A stretch of 64,000 nt of DNA, from the NCBI RefSeq assembly GCF_028554725.1, contig NC_071667.1:28229501-28293500 (forward strand), read 5' to 3'. This document shows, piece after piece, positions 24,305-38,345 of the stretch. Origin of the DNA: Zeugodacus cucurbitae (taxonomy: Eukaryota > Arthropoda > Insecta > Diptera > Tephritidae). Made by a program: the position numbers and the translations under genes. The notes below the pieces were generated by a model. It was not told the DNA's origin. It ran no database searches and saw nothing but the letters and a program-made list of their open reading frames with translations. Position 1 is the first letter of the stretch; the number at the start of each line of letters is the position of its first letter.

Positions 24305-27041
24305 TTAACTGTTAATGTTTCCAATGGAAATCTGAAAAATAACATTTTTGGGGATATCAGAAAGTAAAAAATATGTACTTGTATTGAAGTCAACCGTTAG
24401 GCGAATTATTATTTTTTTGGTTAATTAGTAATATTTCAAAGACATTATTCACAGTTTTGCTTCCAGAGTTTTGAGACACAAAATGTAAATAATAAGTACT
24501 TTTACAATGATATCTTTACGCAGAGAAAGTTAAATGCATATTCTTACCTATGGCGTATATGTATGTATGAATACACTACCTAACTGTTGTGTGCAGAGAG
24601 AGTAACTCGAGCAATTGAGTGAAAGAGTACATGCTTGGATATACAAACTTTGAGTGGATGCAACGAATGCGGGAGCTTTCTCAGCCGCACACATACATCT
24701 TTTTATTCAAGCATTTTCACATTTATACTCACCGTTATGCTTGACGGTGTTGAGGCGCAAATTGGCGCTCACTTTCTGCGTTGCAACACTTTTTACTGTG
24801 TACATCCTTGTCGCACTAAGGCAAACCGAACTCTCGATGCGCCAACTCAATTTGGACGGCCGACTGGCTGGCTGGCTGGCTGCCTCAATAGCAACTTGCT
24901 CATTGTATGAAACTAGTGTATTTGTGTGTGAGTCACGAATGTGTGAACGCACACGATGACGCCATTGCACCGGATTGTGTGGAGTTGCTGCTTGCCAAGT
25001 TTTTGTTGTTGCTGTAATTATTGTTGTTTCCTTCCTGTGCTTAGGCGCGCATAACCCGTTTGCTCACTCACTCGTTCGCACACATTTGCGCCAATAACAA
25101 AAAAGCAGTGGAAAAGTCGCTGCGCTGAAACCACACAAAAAATAGGCGGAGTAGCTGTTTGTCACGGTGTGTGTGTATATGTGGAACTAAAGAAAGAAAC
25201 AGCAGGGGTGGGGATAGTGGTCAGATGGTTGGATGTGTGTTGGAGACTTGTTATTGTTGCTTTGCAAATTGACCAACCGGCCACCATTGTGTATGTACAA
25301 TTGTGTTGTTGTTGTTGGTTGCTTGATTCAAATTCCCTACAGGTTTTTTTTGTTGCGTTTTGTTCTTGTTTTTATTGAATTTTACTTTGCTTTGTTGTAT
25401 ATATTGTTGTTGTTCTGTTTTTGGTGTCATCTCAATGCTGCCTTGTGGCTGCATCTGCAGGAGTCTTCTCTGCTGCACATTGTATTGTCCGCTGTGGTCT
25501 CTTGACGCAGTTGCTGTGTGTCATCAAATTTGTTGTAATATTTTTTATGGTATTCTTGTGGCTTCCATGCGCCGCAACGCTTCATCGCTGCTTTGGCGTC
25601 CATGACCAAAGTCACGCTGCGTTTTTCAATGCGTGCCTGCTGTTGTTGTAAAATATTTTTTATATTTTTCATGTACATATCTATATATTTTATACTCGCG
25701 TGCAATGTGTTGCCGTAGTGTATTTTGCTACAGTGAAGTCGTGACTTAATTTTGTTATTAAACGACTTGGATGCGTCCAGTGCATTGCGTGCGTTATTAT
25801 AGTTATATAATTTGTGAGTTTTAAATACACTCAGGGTGCAACCTTTGAGTACTGCCTTCATTTTTATTAGATAATGCAGTTTTGAGATCAAAGAGTCTGC
25901 CTTAGAAACCAACAGCTATTTGCCTGAGCGACTATCATACAAAAAAAATAAACTTTTTTCCAGACCATTTTTCGAAAATGTATTTTTTATCTCTTGAAGA
26001 ACATCTAATCATTTGACTTTTTAAACACTATTTCCATTTAAATTTTAAAAGCTGGTGGAATAAGTCAATATATACAATATCCCTCGAATGGGTTATCAAT
26101 ATACACAAAGCTATTCAGACTTTGAGTTGTACGCGTATTAATGAAACGATAAAAAATTGTACCGAATTTGATTGGTCGTGAGCTTTTAACTAATTCTTAT
26201 TCGTTCGCCATTGTGTGTGTTACCTAATTGAAAATTATTAACATGAACCACACATTTTCTCAATAATTGCGAAATTTAATAATTAGATTTCACGCCGCGT
26301 GCATTTGTTGTGGTTTTCATGTCGCTCTTTTGCGGTTATTCACATTTGAATTTATTGTTCGATTACGGGTTTTAACATTTACATATATCACAAGTCTGTT
26401 GTTATTGGCAATTGATACACTTGTGTGAACATAAATGTAATTCAATAGCACACATAATACAATTTCCAATATGGAAAAAGTATAGCAAACAGTTTAGTGA
26501 AATCCGATAAATTCATCGGAAAAAAGTACACAACAGTTGACATAAGATCGATCGGCGTTTAAAACATGGTAATTTTTCCATTCACCACCGGACGCAGATA
26601 ATTCCTCCCTTGTGCTAATTCATATAAACCATTTTATTTTTTCTGTTTCCTCTGCTCAATATAAAAAGTGCAACACTTATTTATTACCGCAAGTGTAATT
26701 TTTGATTTCAATATTGCTCAATATTTCGAAGTTGGCGTAAAACGCTTGTACCCATATACATGTATACATATGTATGTACCTATATGCTTAAATAGCATAC
26801 CTATGGGCAGTAATAGAAATTTTAATTTTTTAATTTACTGCATTGGCACTTCATTGTCTTAAGTAATTAAAATAATAAGTGAGCGATTATGTAAGCATGG
26901 TTAGGTGAACGATTGCCTTACATATCTACATGTTTTATACAAAAGCGTGGGAATGCGACAAAATATGATTTTGCTGAAAAGGAAATTATTTGAGTATATA
27001 CCAACGTCAAAGCCTTTAATTTTTCGACTGGTTAGTTAGAT
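24305..27041. other. Unannotated stretch
   Basis: Mixed AT-rich and TTG/GTT-rich sequence (24990-25690), with a (GGCT)n tract at 24863-24882. The TTG repeats create long apparent frames on both strands at 25170-25910 that look like low-complexity artefacts. No gene is supported. Confidence 0.45.
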
Positions 27042-27043
27042 TA

Positions 27044-28236
27044 GGTTGTCAAATGTCCCTTCCGATTTTTTTGCTCTTTATTCAATGCTTTATAAAAAGT
27101 GTTACAGTTATCGGATTTACTTCAAATATGCGCCATTTCCATTTAGACGGCACCTTGATGATACCCCCTCGTAGAAGGCTCCCTCCTTATTTGTGAAGAA
27201 CTTGGACAGCCACTTTTCACAAGCCTCTTTTGAGTTCGACTTTACACCACCAAGGGAGTTCGCCATGGATAGGAACAGGTGGTAATCACTTTGCGCTATG
27301 TCCGGGCTATATAGTGGAAGCGATAAAACCTTCTATCCGAGCTCCCGTAGATTTTGACGACTCATCAACGAATTGTGTGGTCTGGAGTTATCATGGTGGG
27401 GCACTACACCCTTTCTGTTGGCCAATTCTGGACGCTTCTGCTTCAAGCGGTCCAGTTGTTCGTAGTAGATAGTAGATGAAGCGTCTGGCCATATGGGAGC
27501 ATGATAGTGCATGATTTCCTTCTAATCACACCAAACACACCGCAAAACTTTCCAGGTCGTCAATCCCGGCTTGGCCACTGTTTGGGACGATTCACCGGTC
27601 TTCGACCACGACCGTTTTCGCTTGATTTTGTCGTATGTGATCCATTTTTCATCGCCAGTCACCATCCGCTTCAAAAATGGGTCGAGTTCGTTCCGTTGCA
27701 GTAGCATATCGCATGCGTTGATTCGGTCCAGAAGGTTTTTTAGCGACAAATCATGCGGCACCCAAATATCAAGCTTTTTTGTGTATCCAGCCTTCTACAG
27801 ATGATTTCAAAATGGTTTGGTGACTAACTCCCATCTCCTGGACGTTGTCACGAGATAGCACATGCCGGTCTTTCTCGATGTTTTCCATTATTTGATCGGT
27901 ATTCGTCGTCACAGGTCTTCCACCGGCTGGCTGGCTCCATGGTGTCGTTTTCACCCGCTCTGAATTGTCGAAACCATTCCTCCGCAGTTCGAAGTGATAG
28001 AGTACCATCCCCAAAAACACCATTAATCTCACGGAACGTTTCTCTAGAGGATTTGCCTTTAACGAAGAAAACTTAAAACTAGCGCGATTTTCGGCGTTAG
28101 TGAACTCCATGTTCACATGTCTATAACTGTTGAACGCAATATCCAAACTAACCATCCTGATACGAGCTCTGTAGCGTTTTATACATAGCCTCGAAATTCA
28201 AAAGACAAAAAGGCGGAAGGAAGATATTTGAAAAAG
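27044..28236 (-). mobile_element. Degenerate mariner element, mellifera-type transposase
   Basis: The minus strand encodes, in several frames, an N-terminal NAENRASFKF region (about 28085), then an AGGRPVTTNTDQIMENIEKD block with a helix-turn-helix (about 27830-27920). HDLSLKNLLDRINACD leads into VTGDEKWITYD (about 27632-27662), followed by HHDNSRPHNSLMSRQ (about 27390) and YSPDIA-SDYHLF (about 27295). All three catalytic Asp codons are present, but frameshifts and an internal stop break the frame. The imperfect TIRs are about 27044-27073 and 28204-28236, with TA at 27042-27043 and 28237-28238. The length of about 1.19 kb is slightly short for mariner. The wording of the motifs fits the mellifera subfamily. 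Confidence 0.85.
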
Positions 28237-28362
28237 TAATATTTTGATTAGCTGGGTCATTTATTTACTTTAACGGAATACTAACATATATCTTGATAGA
28301 AATTTCAATTGAACTGCTGATGGTTCTTTTGTAATTTTTTTTTTGACATGAAACTACTCCAG

Positions 28363-29564
28363 AACAAGTAAGGAAGGGCTAAGTTCGGGTGTAACCGAGC
28401 ACATTATACTCTCGCAATTTATTTATTTAACTTTATTTATATTATATAATACACAATTTGACCCACATATTCGTCATATATATTGTATAAAGTCCATTGA
28501 AAGTTGGAAAACGTAATATTAGGTTAGAAGCACCGAGGTCCTCGTGTTCGATATATGGGGCCTAAAAACCTATGGTCCGATTTCGGCGATTTTTAGAATG
28601 GGGCTGCCACATAGTATTTGTGCAAAGTTCTGCACCGATATCTTCACTAGTGCTTACTTTATATATTGTAAAGTAAACGATTCAGATCGTATTCAAAGTT
28701 CTGGTATATAGGAAGTAGGCGTGGTTGTGAAGCGATTTGACCTATTTTCACAACATATCATTGGGATGTAAGGAAACTATTACAAACCAAGTTTCATTGA
28801 AATCGGTCGAGTAGTTCCTGAGATATGGTTTTTGACCCATAAGTGGGCGACGCCACTCCCATTTTCCAATTTGTAAAAAAATCTGAGTGCAGCTTCCATC
28901 TGCCATTTCTTTTGTGAAATTTAGTGTTTCTGACGTTTTTCGTTAATGAGTTAACACACTTTTAGTAATTTTCAACCTAACCTTTGTATGGGAGGTGGGC
29001 GTGGTTATTATCCGATTTCTTTCCTTTTTGGACTGTATTAAGAAGTGGCTAAAAAAAAACGACTGCAGAAAGTTTGGTTTATATAGCTCTATTGGTTTCC
29101 GAGATATGTACAAAAAACCTTTTTGGGGGCGGGGCCACGCCCACCTCCCCAAAAAAATTACATCCAAATATGCCCCTCCATAGTGCGGTCCTTCACACCA
29201 AATTTTATTTCCATTGCTTTAGTTATGGCACTTTATGTGTTTTCGTTTTTCGCCATTTTGTGGGCGTGGCAGTGGTCCGATTTTGCTCATTTTCGAAAGC
29301 AACCTTCCTTTGGTGCAAAGAAATAAGTGTGCCAAGTTTCATCAAGATATCTTAATTTTTACTCAAGTTACAGCTTGCACTGACGGACGGACGGACGGGC
29401 AGACATTCGGGCAGACATTCGGATTTGAACTCCACTTTTCACCCTGATCACTTTGGTGTATATAACCCTATATCTAACTCGTTTAGTTTTGGGTGTTACA
29501 AACAACCGTTATGTGAACAAAACTGTAATACTCTCCAGCAACTTTGTTGCGAGAGTATAAAAAT
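28363..29564 (-). mobile_element. DINE-1/mini-me-like element, copy 4 (near full length)
   Basis: It is inverted: it starts AACAAGTAAGGAAGGGCTAA, the reverse of the family 3' end, and closes with GTTGCGAGAGTATAAAAAT. The hairpin (28384-28401) and inverted GTCY tract (GGACGGACGGACGGGCAGAC, about 29382-29405) are present. The 3' module matches copy 1, not copies 2 and 3. It lies about 125 bp from the mariner. The open frames within it are mirrored in copy 1 but broken there, so they are not real genes. Confidence 0.75.
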
Positions 29565-32399
29565 CATTTAACAAAAAACGGTACATATGTATATAATGAT
29601 TGTAATATCAAACTTATGTGATATCAACCAAAGCTCAGAAATTATTGTGTTTCAGTGATGTAATTTCGAAATGAGCTTTAATTGGCCTGTTCTCTAGAAC
29701 AGAAGCAAGAACGCGAAAAATAACCACTTTAACAATAAAATTTTCCAAGCAATCAATATTAAAATTGTGTTAATATTTTCTTTCTCTTCTTCTATCGATA
29801 TTTTAATTGTAAAGTATTTTTTTCGATTTATTAAACTATCAGTTGGCAACCGAATCTAAAAATAAAATGTAATCAGAAAGTAAAATATTGTAATAAAATC
29901 GACGCTAAACTGCTAATTGAACTGTCAACATAATTTGTAATCCACCTTTCCAACAACGCCCACATATGACATCATAATCACCAACAATCAACGACACGCC
30001 AAAACATTGCAGAATAATTTGCGAAAACAAACAATTACGAAATAAATAAACTGTACCCACGCGAGTCCATTAGTGATGACTAAAGAGACGTTACAAATAA
30101 TTGCGTTGAAAGGGTTAAAAGAACGAACCTCATGAAAACTTCGCTGGTAGGATAGAATATATAACACCATGGTATTGGTAGCCATAAGATATCTATAATT
30201 TGTGGTGGAAGAATTAGGACAAATAATTTAAGATTATAGGACGGGAATTATTTATAATAGATTTCTTAGATGCAATGACGCCCGGGGCGTAAATGAAATG
30301 AGGCGCTCTTTGAATTATAACATTTTGGCTATCTCTTTTTCTTTTCTGATGATTAATGTAATGTGAAAGTATTCAAGATTTCTGGATTTTTTAAATTTTA
30401 TTGCAATCGAATTAAAAAAATCAATTACAAGGAACTTATTTTGCGTTCTTTGGCCTGAGCGAGAGTTCTTTTCGGTAAATCGAGCTGATTAGCAATCTTG
30501 TTTTACAAAAAAATTCTGAGAAAACCCCAAACATTCGAAAAGACATCTGTAACATTATTCTTGATGATATGAAGCACTTCTAACGGCAGTTTGTGGTTGA
30601 AGGTTTGATTAAACTCTTGTTTCAACTCTTGATACAGCTACAACCCATTTAAGTCTGAGTCCTTTTCCATTGTGAGATTGAGTGTTGTAATGGCTAATCA
30701 TGTGGTTATGTTAGAAACGATTACAGCTTACAAAACCTGGAGCTAAACTTCAATGTGCTTCTCTGTTCCCCGTCTCTGTTAATGATTGCTCTCTGTTTTT
30801 TGCTTTTGTTAGGTTGATGTATAATTGAAAAAAAAAATGCTATAGTGCTCTTGATTGAATTAGATAATCAAATTAGTGTTTGTTTTGCATGCAACCTGCA
30901 AGGAGACAAAGTCAGTTACAAATATCATTAGAGCATACACAACAAAAATTATGTATACAGATACCTGTAAAAATAGCTAGTGGAGACCCTTTTTGTTCAC
31001 AACCGCACATTAAAGTGTCTTCAGCTATGGTTTCGATTCATTTTGCTGACAGGTAATTTAGTGTTTTGTGTGATAACGCCCCAAAAATAATTTTTGAAAT
31101 TTATTTTCTTCTTCTCATCCGATTTTTAATATTTTTTTTGGCGTTTGGTAAATCTCGAAAAGAAGAGAGAGTTTTGGTTAGCAATTACTATGGATTTTGT
31201 CAGCAATGGATTTTGTTAACAAAAGCAAAACTAAAAGCTACAAACGCTGTTGTAGTGGGAGCGCCATATTGATTCCCAATAATTGTAAACACTATATTGC
31301 CACTATTTGCTTTCATTATTACAAATTGCAATTGCATTCGCTGGCGTCTATATCTTGTTGCAAATAGAGCAATTACTTGTGCCTGTTGCACACGCACACA
31401 CAGTTACAACCGGTGTATTTAGCATTCATTAGCGTAGGTACATGTACACTCCTGTGCGTACTTTCAAAAACACTTAAATACAATCACGTTTGGCCGCCGC
31501 CACTCCAGCTATCTATGCAACAAACTATTTCACTCGTTGCAAATGCATATTCCACATGCCGCATGCCTTTTGCTGCATGTGCAGTTATCCTCAATTGGCA
31601 ATTGCTGGCGAGTACTCGTATCCATGCCACCAGCATGACAGGCGGCCAGCGATTATCAGCTGTGGCAAAGACATACAAAATGAGTGGCATTCAAGCGAAA
31701 AATACTGCAATCAAGTGTTGGGCGTAGGTTAGTGAATAGTTTCCACGCCTAAACCGTGAACTCTTAGTGCATTATGCGAATTGGATTGCCATCAGTGGTT
31801 TTAAACCATGAGGCTTTGAGATTGAGCGCATCGTCACTGTGTGGCGAGCGTGTTGCAATGCGGCGGTGTAATTAAAAATATCTGAGTATACATATAGACT
31901 AACGGATTGTATTTATCTTGTTGGAAGTGGAAAATCATCATTTTAAATGAAAACATTTCTGTTGAACTAATTGTATCTTAAAGGATATTGCGTAAATGTA
32001 GAAATTAACAGCGTCTGTATCGAATTACTCTAAAGTCGTGAGTTGACCTTGAGATCATCCATTTGTGAATGATCTATAAATCAGCTTAGATTCCTGTTTT
32101 TCTGAGGTGCTTACTATTTGTTTCTTATCAATATATCAGCTCTCGGTTCCTAAGCTTCGAATGTTTCTTTATTGGAACTGCGAAAAGTCATGCTTCTAAC
32201 AAAATGTAGCGAAATTATTATTTCTCGGTTGTATTCCAAAATAAAATAAGTAAGTTTGACTTTAAAATATAATATTTTTGAGAATAAACATATTAGTGGG
32301 AAGAAATGCAATATTGTTACAGATATTTGTGGGGTTTTCATATTACCCAAGATTTCAACGCTATGAAATTCGTTTAAATGGACCCTTATTGTCTTAGTA
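29565..32399. other. Unannotated stretch
   Basis: AT-rich. A few short frames are present on both strands (31060-31730), and none is recognisable. Nothing RNA-like is seen. Confidence 0.45.
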
Positions 32400-32400
32400 G

Positions 32401-32427
32401 ATATATATATATATATATATATATATA
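32401..32427. repeat. (AT)n microsatellite
   Basis: An uninterrupted AT run of 27 bases, seen directly. Confidence 0.95.
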
Positions 32428-35400
32428 AGTTTTATGGATACATATATGTATTCATATACGTTTTTGGACAATAATTGACCTCAGTGTGGTTGTTGTCACC
32501 AGTTGCAATCAAAACATATTATCTACTATCTTCTTTCCATATCATGCCTTTATTGTGGCTGAACGATCTTTGCACATATTCTCCTCACCGCATTGTTACT
32601 TTGATTGGCTGTCATTGCCCCAAACTTTACTGATTTCCATCAGTCAGCCATAAATCAGTCGGCAGACACGGCAGCCATGCCATTCGCGTACCTCCAAGCC
32701 CACACTGCGCCATATTTGGTTGATGTCCAAAAAGAGAATTTTCGTCTCTGTTGAATGCATCGAATATGAAGCGACGCAGTATCAGCAACTTGGGCTGGAT
32801 ATATTTATATGAACATTTATGCGCGTATATTTAGTTGTATGTGCGCATATGGCGGGCATTCGCAAGGTTCTATTCCTTGCATTAGGTACTTATGTTTGAG
32901 TATATAATCACAATTGTGTTTATTTCTGTATACAATCGCCTGCTATGGCATTCATGAAGACTAAAAATGTTAATATTTAAAGTTAAAAGAAGTTAAGTTG
33001 TTATTATGCAAGCTCATATACATCAATTGGTGGGTGAAAACATAACTTTAACTTCTTATAAAGGATGTTACACTTTCCTTATAATGTTATATTCTTCTCT
33101 GAACCTAACATCTTTTCAATTATTTCAAAAATCAGAATACTTTCCTACAAACCAAAAAACGCATAATTCAATAGTCCTGACAGAGTTCCCTTCGTCTGAG
33201 ATCTCCTGTCCTTTGTTGTTGTCTAGCATAACAAAATATTGTTTTTGTTCAGATGTTAAGTAGGGTTTCTTCGTTTTAAGTACCTCCGATTATATAAGAA
33301 AATGCATTCTCATTATTTAAATCAGTCGATATCTATCTTTCACGGTTTATTAAATGCGTTACAACATGGCGGATTTATGTGGTATAGACAAACAACTTTG
33401 TGAAGGCCCCGAAAGTTTTAAAAATCGACAACCAAATTATCAGTTAATGACAATATTGTATGACTTGGGATTTGAATGACTTCCACATCCACCTCACTCT
33501 ACAGATTCACACTTTCCTCTTCTCTTACGTCAAGAAAGAAAGTGCTAGAAAGAAATTTAGCAACAATGTTGAAAGCGCAGAGACGGAGACACATTTTTAA
33601 GCAAAAGCAAATCGTATTACTAAAATGAATCGTCGTTTACTAAAGAAATAGGGTGTTCTCTAAAATTATACAAAGTTTTCATAATTCTCAAGCAGAATAG
33701 ATTTCGATGACTACTTCGCAAATCCCCTGACGAGTTATTAATTCGATCAAACGCTATATATTTACATATCACTCGTTATGTTCTATTAGTGAAATAAATA
33801 CATATTCATTGAAAAATTTTTCATTGGAAAGAATATCATGTTTTTACACCAGAAGTGATTAGTTTGCTCTATGGAAAAGAAAATAATTTAATTGGCTTGC
33901 GATGATTGCGGAAGATATAAAATGAGCCTTAAGGCAGAAATTAAAAAATCCAAGAAATATATACATATATTACAAAAGAATTATTAAAAAAATAATCTTA
34001 AAATGTCATAATATCTGTTTTCATACTCGCTTTCAAAATATTCGAAAAACTAAAGATTTCCTTAAAAATAAATAAATTTTAAGATTTCTCCTCTTTAATT
34101 TCCATTATACATATAAGGACGTCATTAAGTAAACCCCTAACATCGTTAGCTTCGAGTTTATTTGAGTTTGATTTTTGTTTTTGCTGGTGTTATGCTTACA
34201 GCATGTACATACGTGGTCAAAACTGAAAATATTGCGAAGGCGCAGGCATAATGACATCGATACTTTCACCGCAGCATGGCAAAAACAACAGCGCAGAAAA
34301 TAAAATGATAGAAAAAGTGACGTATACGCCCCGGCGGAAGCCCAGTCGCAATACAAACTGCGCAACTAAAAAGCGTCATGTCCGACAAGGAAATAAAAAA
34401 GTAAAAACAATTAGGAGAAGTAAAAAACCAGCAACATGCTGTTGCAACAACTTTTTTACATTGTGTCGTAGCAAGAAGTGTACAACAAAAACTCTTCGAA
34501 TCGACGAATTATATAATTTTTAGCCATCGCACTTGAAGATTTTGCTAGAATTTTACTTTTATTGCCATATCCATTTGAACTGTGTCGTTATGTCGCTGCT
34601 GTAGTAATGGTTGTTGCACGCGCTTAATTTTATACAGTTTTAATTTTATGCCTCCACACCAAGGTTTCTGCGCCTGTCGTCTTGTCTGTCGGCCGTCTGT
34701 CCGTGTGTAAGCGCAACCACGAAAACAGTGTCTCCAAGGAATTGGCTGTAACGCTTTATGTTATAGTTGTTGTTGGTTTTAGCTCATTGTTATTATATTG
34801 TTGCTGCGTTTGCTGGTGACATTATACTCTCCTTTCTTGTTGTTCTATTTGTTGTTGTAAGCTTCACGCTTGCCTCCTTGTTGCTGCACTCCAACACACT
34901 CGGACAATGAGAAGTGATAGCATGCAGCATGCAACGCGCATGCATTTTCAACACAACTCAAGACACAGCGTTCAAGCAATAACAACAACTACAACAATAA
35001 AACGACAACAAAGATGCAACAACGAACAACATGTGACAGCGAAAAAAGGGTTGTACTTTCGAATACTTAGACATATAACAAATAAAACATGGTTTTTGAG
35101 TTGAATGTTGTAGTACGAAACACCCGTATTCGAAGGCAAAATGATGCAAGAGGCAATTGTATCGCAATTGGCTTGAATCGGAACTGGAAGCGTTACGGGA
35201 AATTTGGTCCAATGAAAATTTGAATTTGCGTTTACAAGAACTTATTTGGAATGAGAGACAAAAGTGTTCCGATGAGCATTTGTGCTTTTGCATTTTTGTT
35301 AACCAACAGTGTCGGACGGCCAGTTTACACTGGTATCGTTTGGAATTAGAAATTAACATGGATATAGTAAAATAATCAATAAACAATATTGCTGTGCGTT

Positions 35401-37799
35401 GCTGGACGGAGTGCAGATCGAGATCGTGCACCAATCGTATACATTCAGCGAAGAAAAAATTACCAAGATTACCCACCGGCTCATTCAGTTTGCGATTCTT
35501 TGAACAAGTCATTTAACAAGTTATTTAAGTTATTTCTTCCCAATCAAAGAACAATGCGAGGGGATATTTTTTGGATATATGAAGATTTGGATAAATAAGA
35601 GTTTAATATGCTGAAATATTAGGAACAGAATAGTGGCCTACCGTTGAAGCTTGTACTGAGTACAACTACTACAAGTGTCTTCAAGGAATATTTCGCCGGA
35701 ATTAAGTACAGTTTTGAGAGTATTTTGGCTACGTTCCTCGGTTTAGTATTTCATGATCGTGCTACATTAATAAATGTTTTGGTTTTGTCTGTAGCACTTT
35801 GTACTGAATTATCTAAAATACATATGTGCATACATTTCGAAAATATCCAAAAAATTAGTTCCACAGGCGTTTGACGAAAAACTATGGACGAATTTAATGC
35901 CTAAATATACAAGAGAACAATTTGGTGTTTGATAGAATTTGGCTTGCTTGACAGATAAGGGCCTTCTGGTTACGTAGGTAAAGTGCTTGTTAGATGACGC
36001 ACCATGAGGCCCTTCTAACTATAATTCAACGAAAACGACACATTTGCAGAGTTCACATATTGGTTTGGACTGTAAATCAGAGGAAGCATTTCATTTGAAG
36101 CGATTCACAGAAGGCCTCGATGGTCGAAAGTATGTTTAATGACAGAAATCAGTAGTTCTACACTCGCTATTTTTCACGCGTAGTGAAGCATGATGGTGAA
36201 TGTGTAGCGATATTTTTGCTGTGATGTAGGCTAGTGTAGAACCAAAAGGACTAAAAAGAATATGTATATCTTCGTTTCTAACAAAGCTTCCTTCCTCCTC
36301 CTTATAATAGTAGTATAGATAATTCTCACATTACGCCCGACTTTTTATAGGTTTCAAGTTTTTTTTACATGAATACACATATCTGCCAGCAGTGACATAT
36401 AGACTTTGAGTCCAGTATATTTTAGATAGTTGTATGTCCATATAATGTATGTATGCATATTTGCAGTATTCCAATGCGGACCTCATACCCCTTTAAATTT
36501 TTTTTAGAGGTCTCTATTACAGGTACTATTTGTGATGTGAACATTAATCCTTAATGTTATAGTTAAATGGCACTTCTTTCATATTTAAAAATATATCAAT
36601 ATAGAAATGGAACTTATGACCGTTGAGTGGTATTTTATTTGGATTAATGTACCCATCATAAATACAGGTGAAAGCATTTTAGGCAGTCTGATATTGTATG
36701 ACTTTGCACCGTCAAAGACTTCTTATGTTTGTACTTCTTGAACGCCAATTGAGTTTGAGTATATTTCCGAACACATGCGTTTGAGCTGAGCTTTTTTTCT
36801 CAACACAATCACTATTAAATATTCACTCCGTTTGAGTGACTTCAAAAAGACAACACAAACGCACTCAAGGTACAACGGTAAATGAGTGCTTAGTGAGACC
36901 GCCACCAACCAACGGGCAACTACCGAATTCGCACCGAGTTGTGGCAGAAACAACCCAGCGAGCAAGCAACCGACCGAATGGGCGAGCGAACGACCGATTG
37001 TATGCGAGAACGGCGCGCGACTCACTTGAGCCACCAACCAACAGGCCAATAGCCCATGAGCCGAACTAGTGTTGAGCAAGAGCGTCGCTAAAGCTTACAC
37101 CAATGCATGTACAAACATCCATACATCTGGAGAGCGGCGGTGGCTGCGGAGAGACTTTTTGGAGCTGCATGAAGCTGGATTGGGGATGGTTGGGGAGAGC
37201 GACTTTGCTCTTGGTGTTGCGCCAACAGCGCGAGGCATATTGCCGTTTTTTTCGTTGCATGCTCAGCATTCGCGTTCGGCATTCTTTCGAGTTGGTAGCA
37301 ACTTTTTGCTGCTGTCGCCGCCAATAACACTTGCCGCACTCACAGCACTGTAATTGAAGCGACGAAAAGGTGAACCAAAATAGAGGAACACAACAAACCC
37401 AAAAACAAAAAAATAAATAAAAAATCAAGACAGAAGCACAATAGTAGGCCGATCGAGACAGAACATTTATGCTGCAAGCAAGCACGGCAACGGCATTGCA
37501 ATTTTCGGTGAATGAGTGAAAATGCGCGCGCGCGCGATTTTCGCAACTTTTTCGGCAAGCAAATCAAGTTGCAGCCAACAAAGTGCGAGCTGACGTTGAA
37601 GCTGCACAATCGATCGTCTTGGTCCGGCTTTGCGGCCATTATGCGCGTATCTACGTATGTTGCATGCTAGACGGTTAAAGAAACGCTTGCTCGAGACGCG
37701 GCAGCGGCAGCCAAGGCAGAAGAACACGAGAAGTGGTGCAAGCCGTTTGGTCGAATGCGAGTGCGTGTTATTTTTGAGTGCGAAAACGCATAAGAATTG
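32428..37799. other. Unannotated stretch with unexplained open frames
   Basis: No confirmed gene. A minus-strand frame of 184 codons is open at 34958-35512, overlapped on the plus strand by 35157-35375 (non-ATG start) and then 35389-35598. Neither resembles a known family. A GTCY-like tract lies at 34678-34705. At 36290-36321 there is a CTCCTTATAATAGTAGTATA tail shared with 44336-44361. From about 36840 to 37350 the sequence becomes GC-richer, with CA/AC-rich open frames on both strands. Confidence 0.4.
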
Positions 37800-38345
37800 C
37801 AGCTTGCAACGGTGTTGCAATAACGTTTAGGCCGCCAAACGCGCGACATTGAAACCGAAGCGCGATATTGCATGTGCAGAAAAGCAAAACGAAAACGAAA
37901 AAAAATAAAAATAAAAATAAAAACACGAAACATACTGAAGTGACGAAAAAAGTGGCAATACGAAACCAGATGCAAAGTGAAAAAAGCGGAAAAGTGAATA
38001 AGTTGAAAAAGTGTTCCGGCGTTTTTGCATTTAATTGCGAGTTTTCGTTTTCTTCACTCATCGCATTCTTGTTGCAAGTCAGTTTGCAGCGACAACATAA
38101 GAAAATTGATGATAAAGTGCATTGCAAGAAGTGAAGTGCAACATTTTTTTTAAAAGAAAAACCCGTATTACATACATACATATGTGTACATATGTAAAGG
38201 TATTTAATTAAATCACCTTGAAGTACACATTGCAATGCCAACGAAGTGTCGCTTGCAACATTGTGTTACAGAAATCGTCGTAAAATTGTGTAAAAGTGAT
38301 AAAGTGAGCACAAGAATAAAGAGCCTCTTTTTGAAAAAAAGGTAT
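37800..38345 (+). promoter_or_regulatory. Possible untranslated leader or promoter region
   Basis: A strongly A-rich plus strand (AAAACGAAAAAAAATAAAAA at about 37889-37923) is followed by repeated GTGAAAAA and AAGTG motifs (37975-38020) and AAGTGAAGTGCAAC (38130-38143). Long A-rich leaders with AAGTG runs are common in fly developmental genes, and this lies 3 kb upstream of exon 1A on the same strand. A candidate donor GTATAC follows at 38342. There is no core promoter motif I can defend. Inference only. Confidence 0.25.

Noticed and set aside
25170..25912. Open frames up to 161 codons rich in Cys, Val, Gln and Asn
   Set aside because: They arise from TTG/CAA repeats, occur on both strands in several frames, and have no domain.
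28943..29447. Long overlapping open frames on both strands
   Set aside because: They lie inside DINE-like copy 4 and reappear, broken, in copies 1, 6 and 8. They have no family resemblance and are shadows of a repeated non-coding element.
33366..33482. ATG-led 38-codon frame MADLCGIDKQLCEGPESFKN
   Set aside because: It is protein-like but very short, with no context, conservation or regulatory signal visible.
35389..35874. Frames at 35389-35598 and 35644-35874 as genes
   Set aside because: They start at non-ATG codons, have no recognisable motif and lie in unrelated frames. Kept only as part of a general finding.
37066..38241. Several 90-157-codon frames
   Set aside because: They overlap in both directions in A-rich or GC-rich skewed sequence. 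An untranslated leader fits better.
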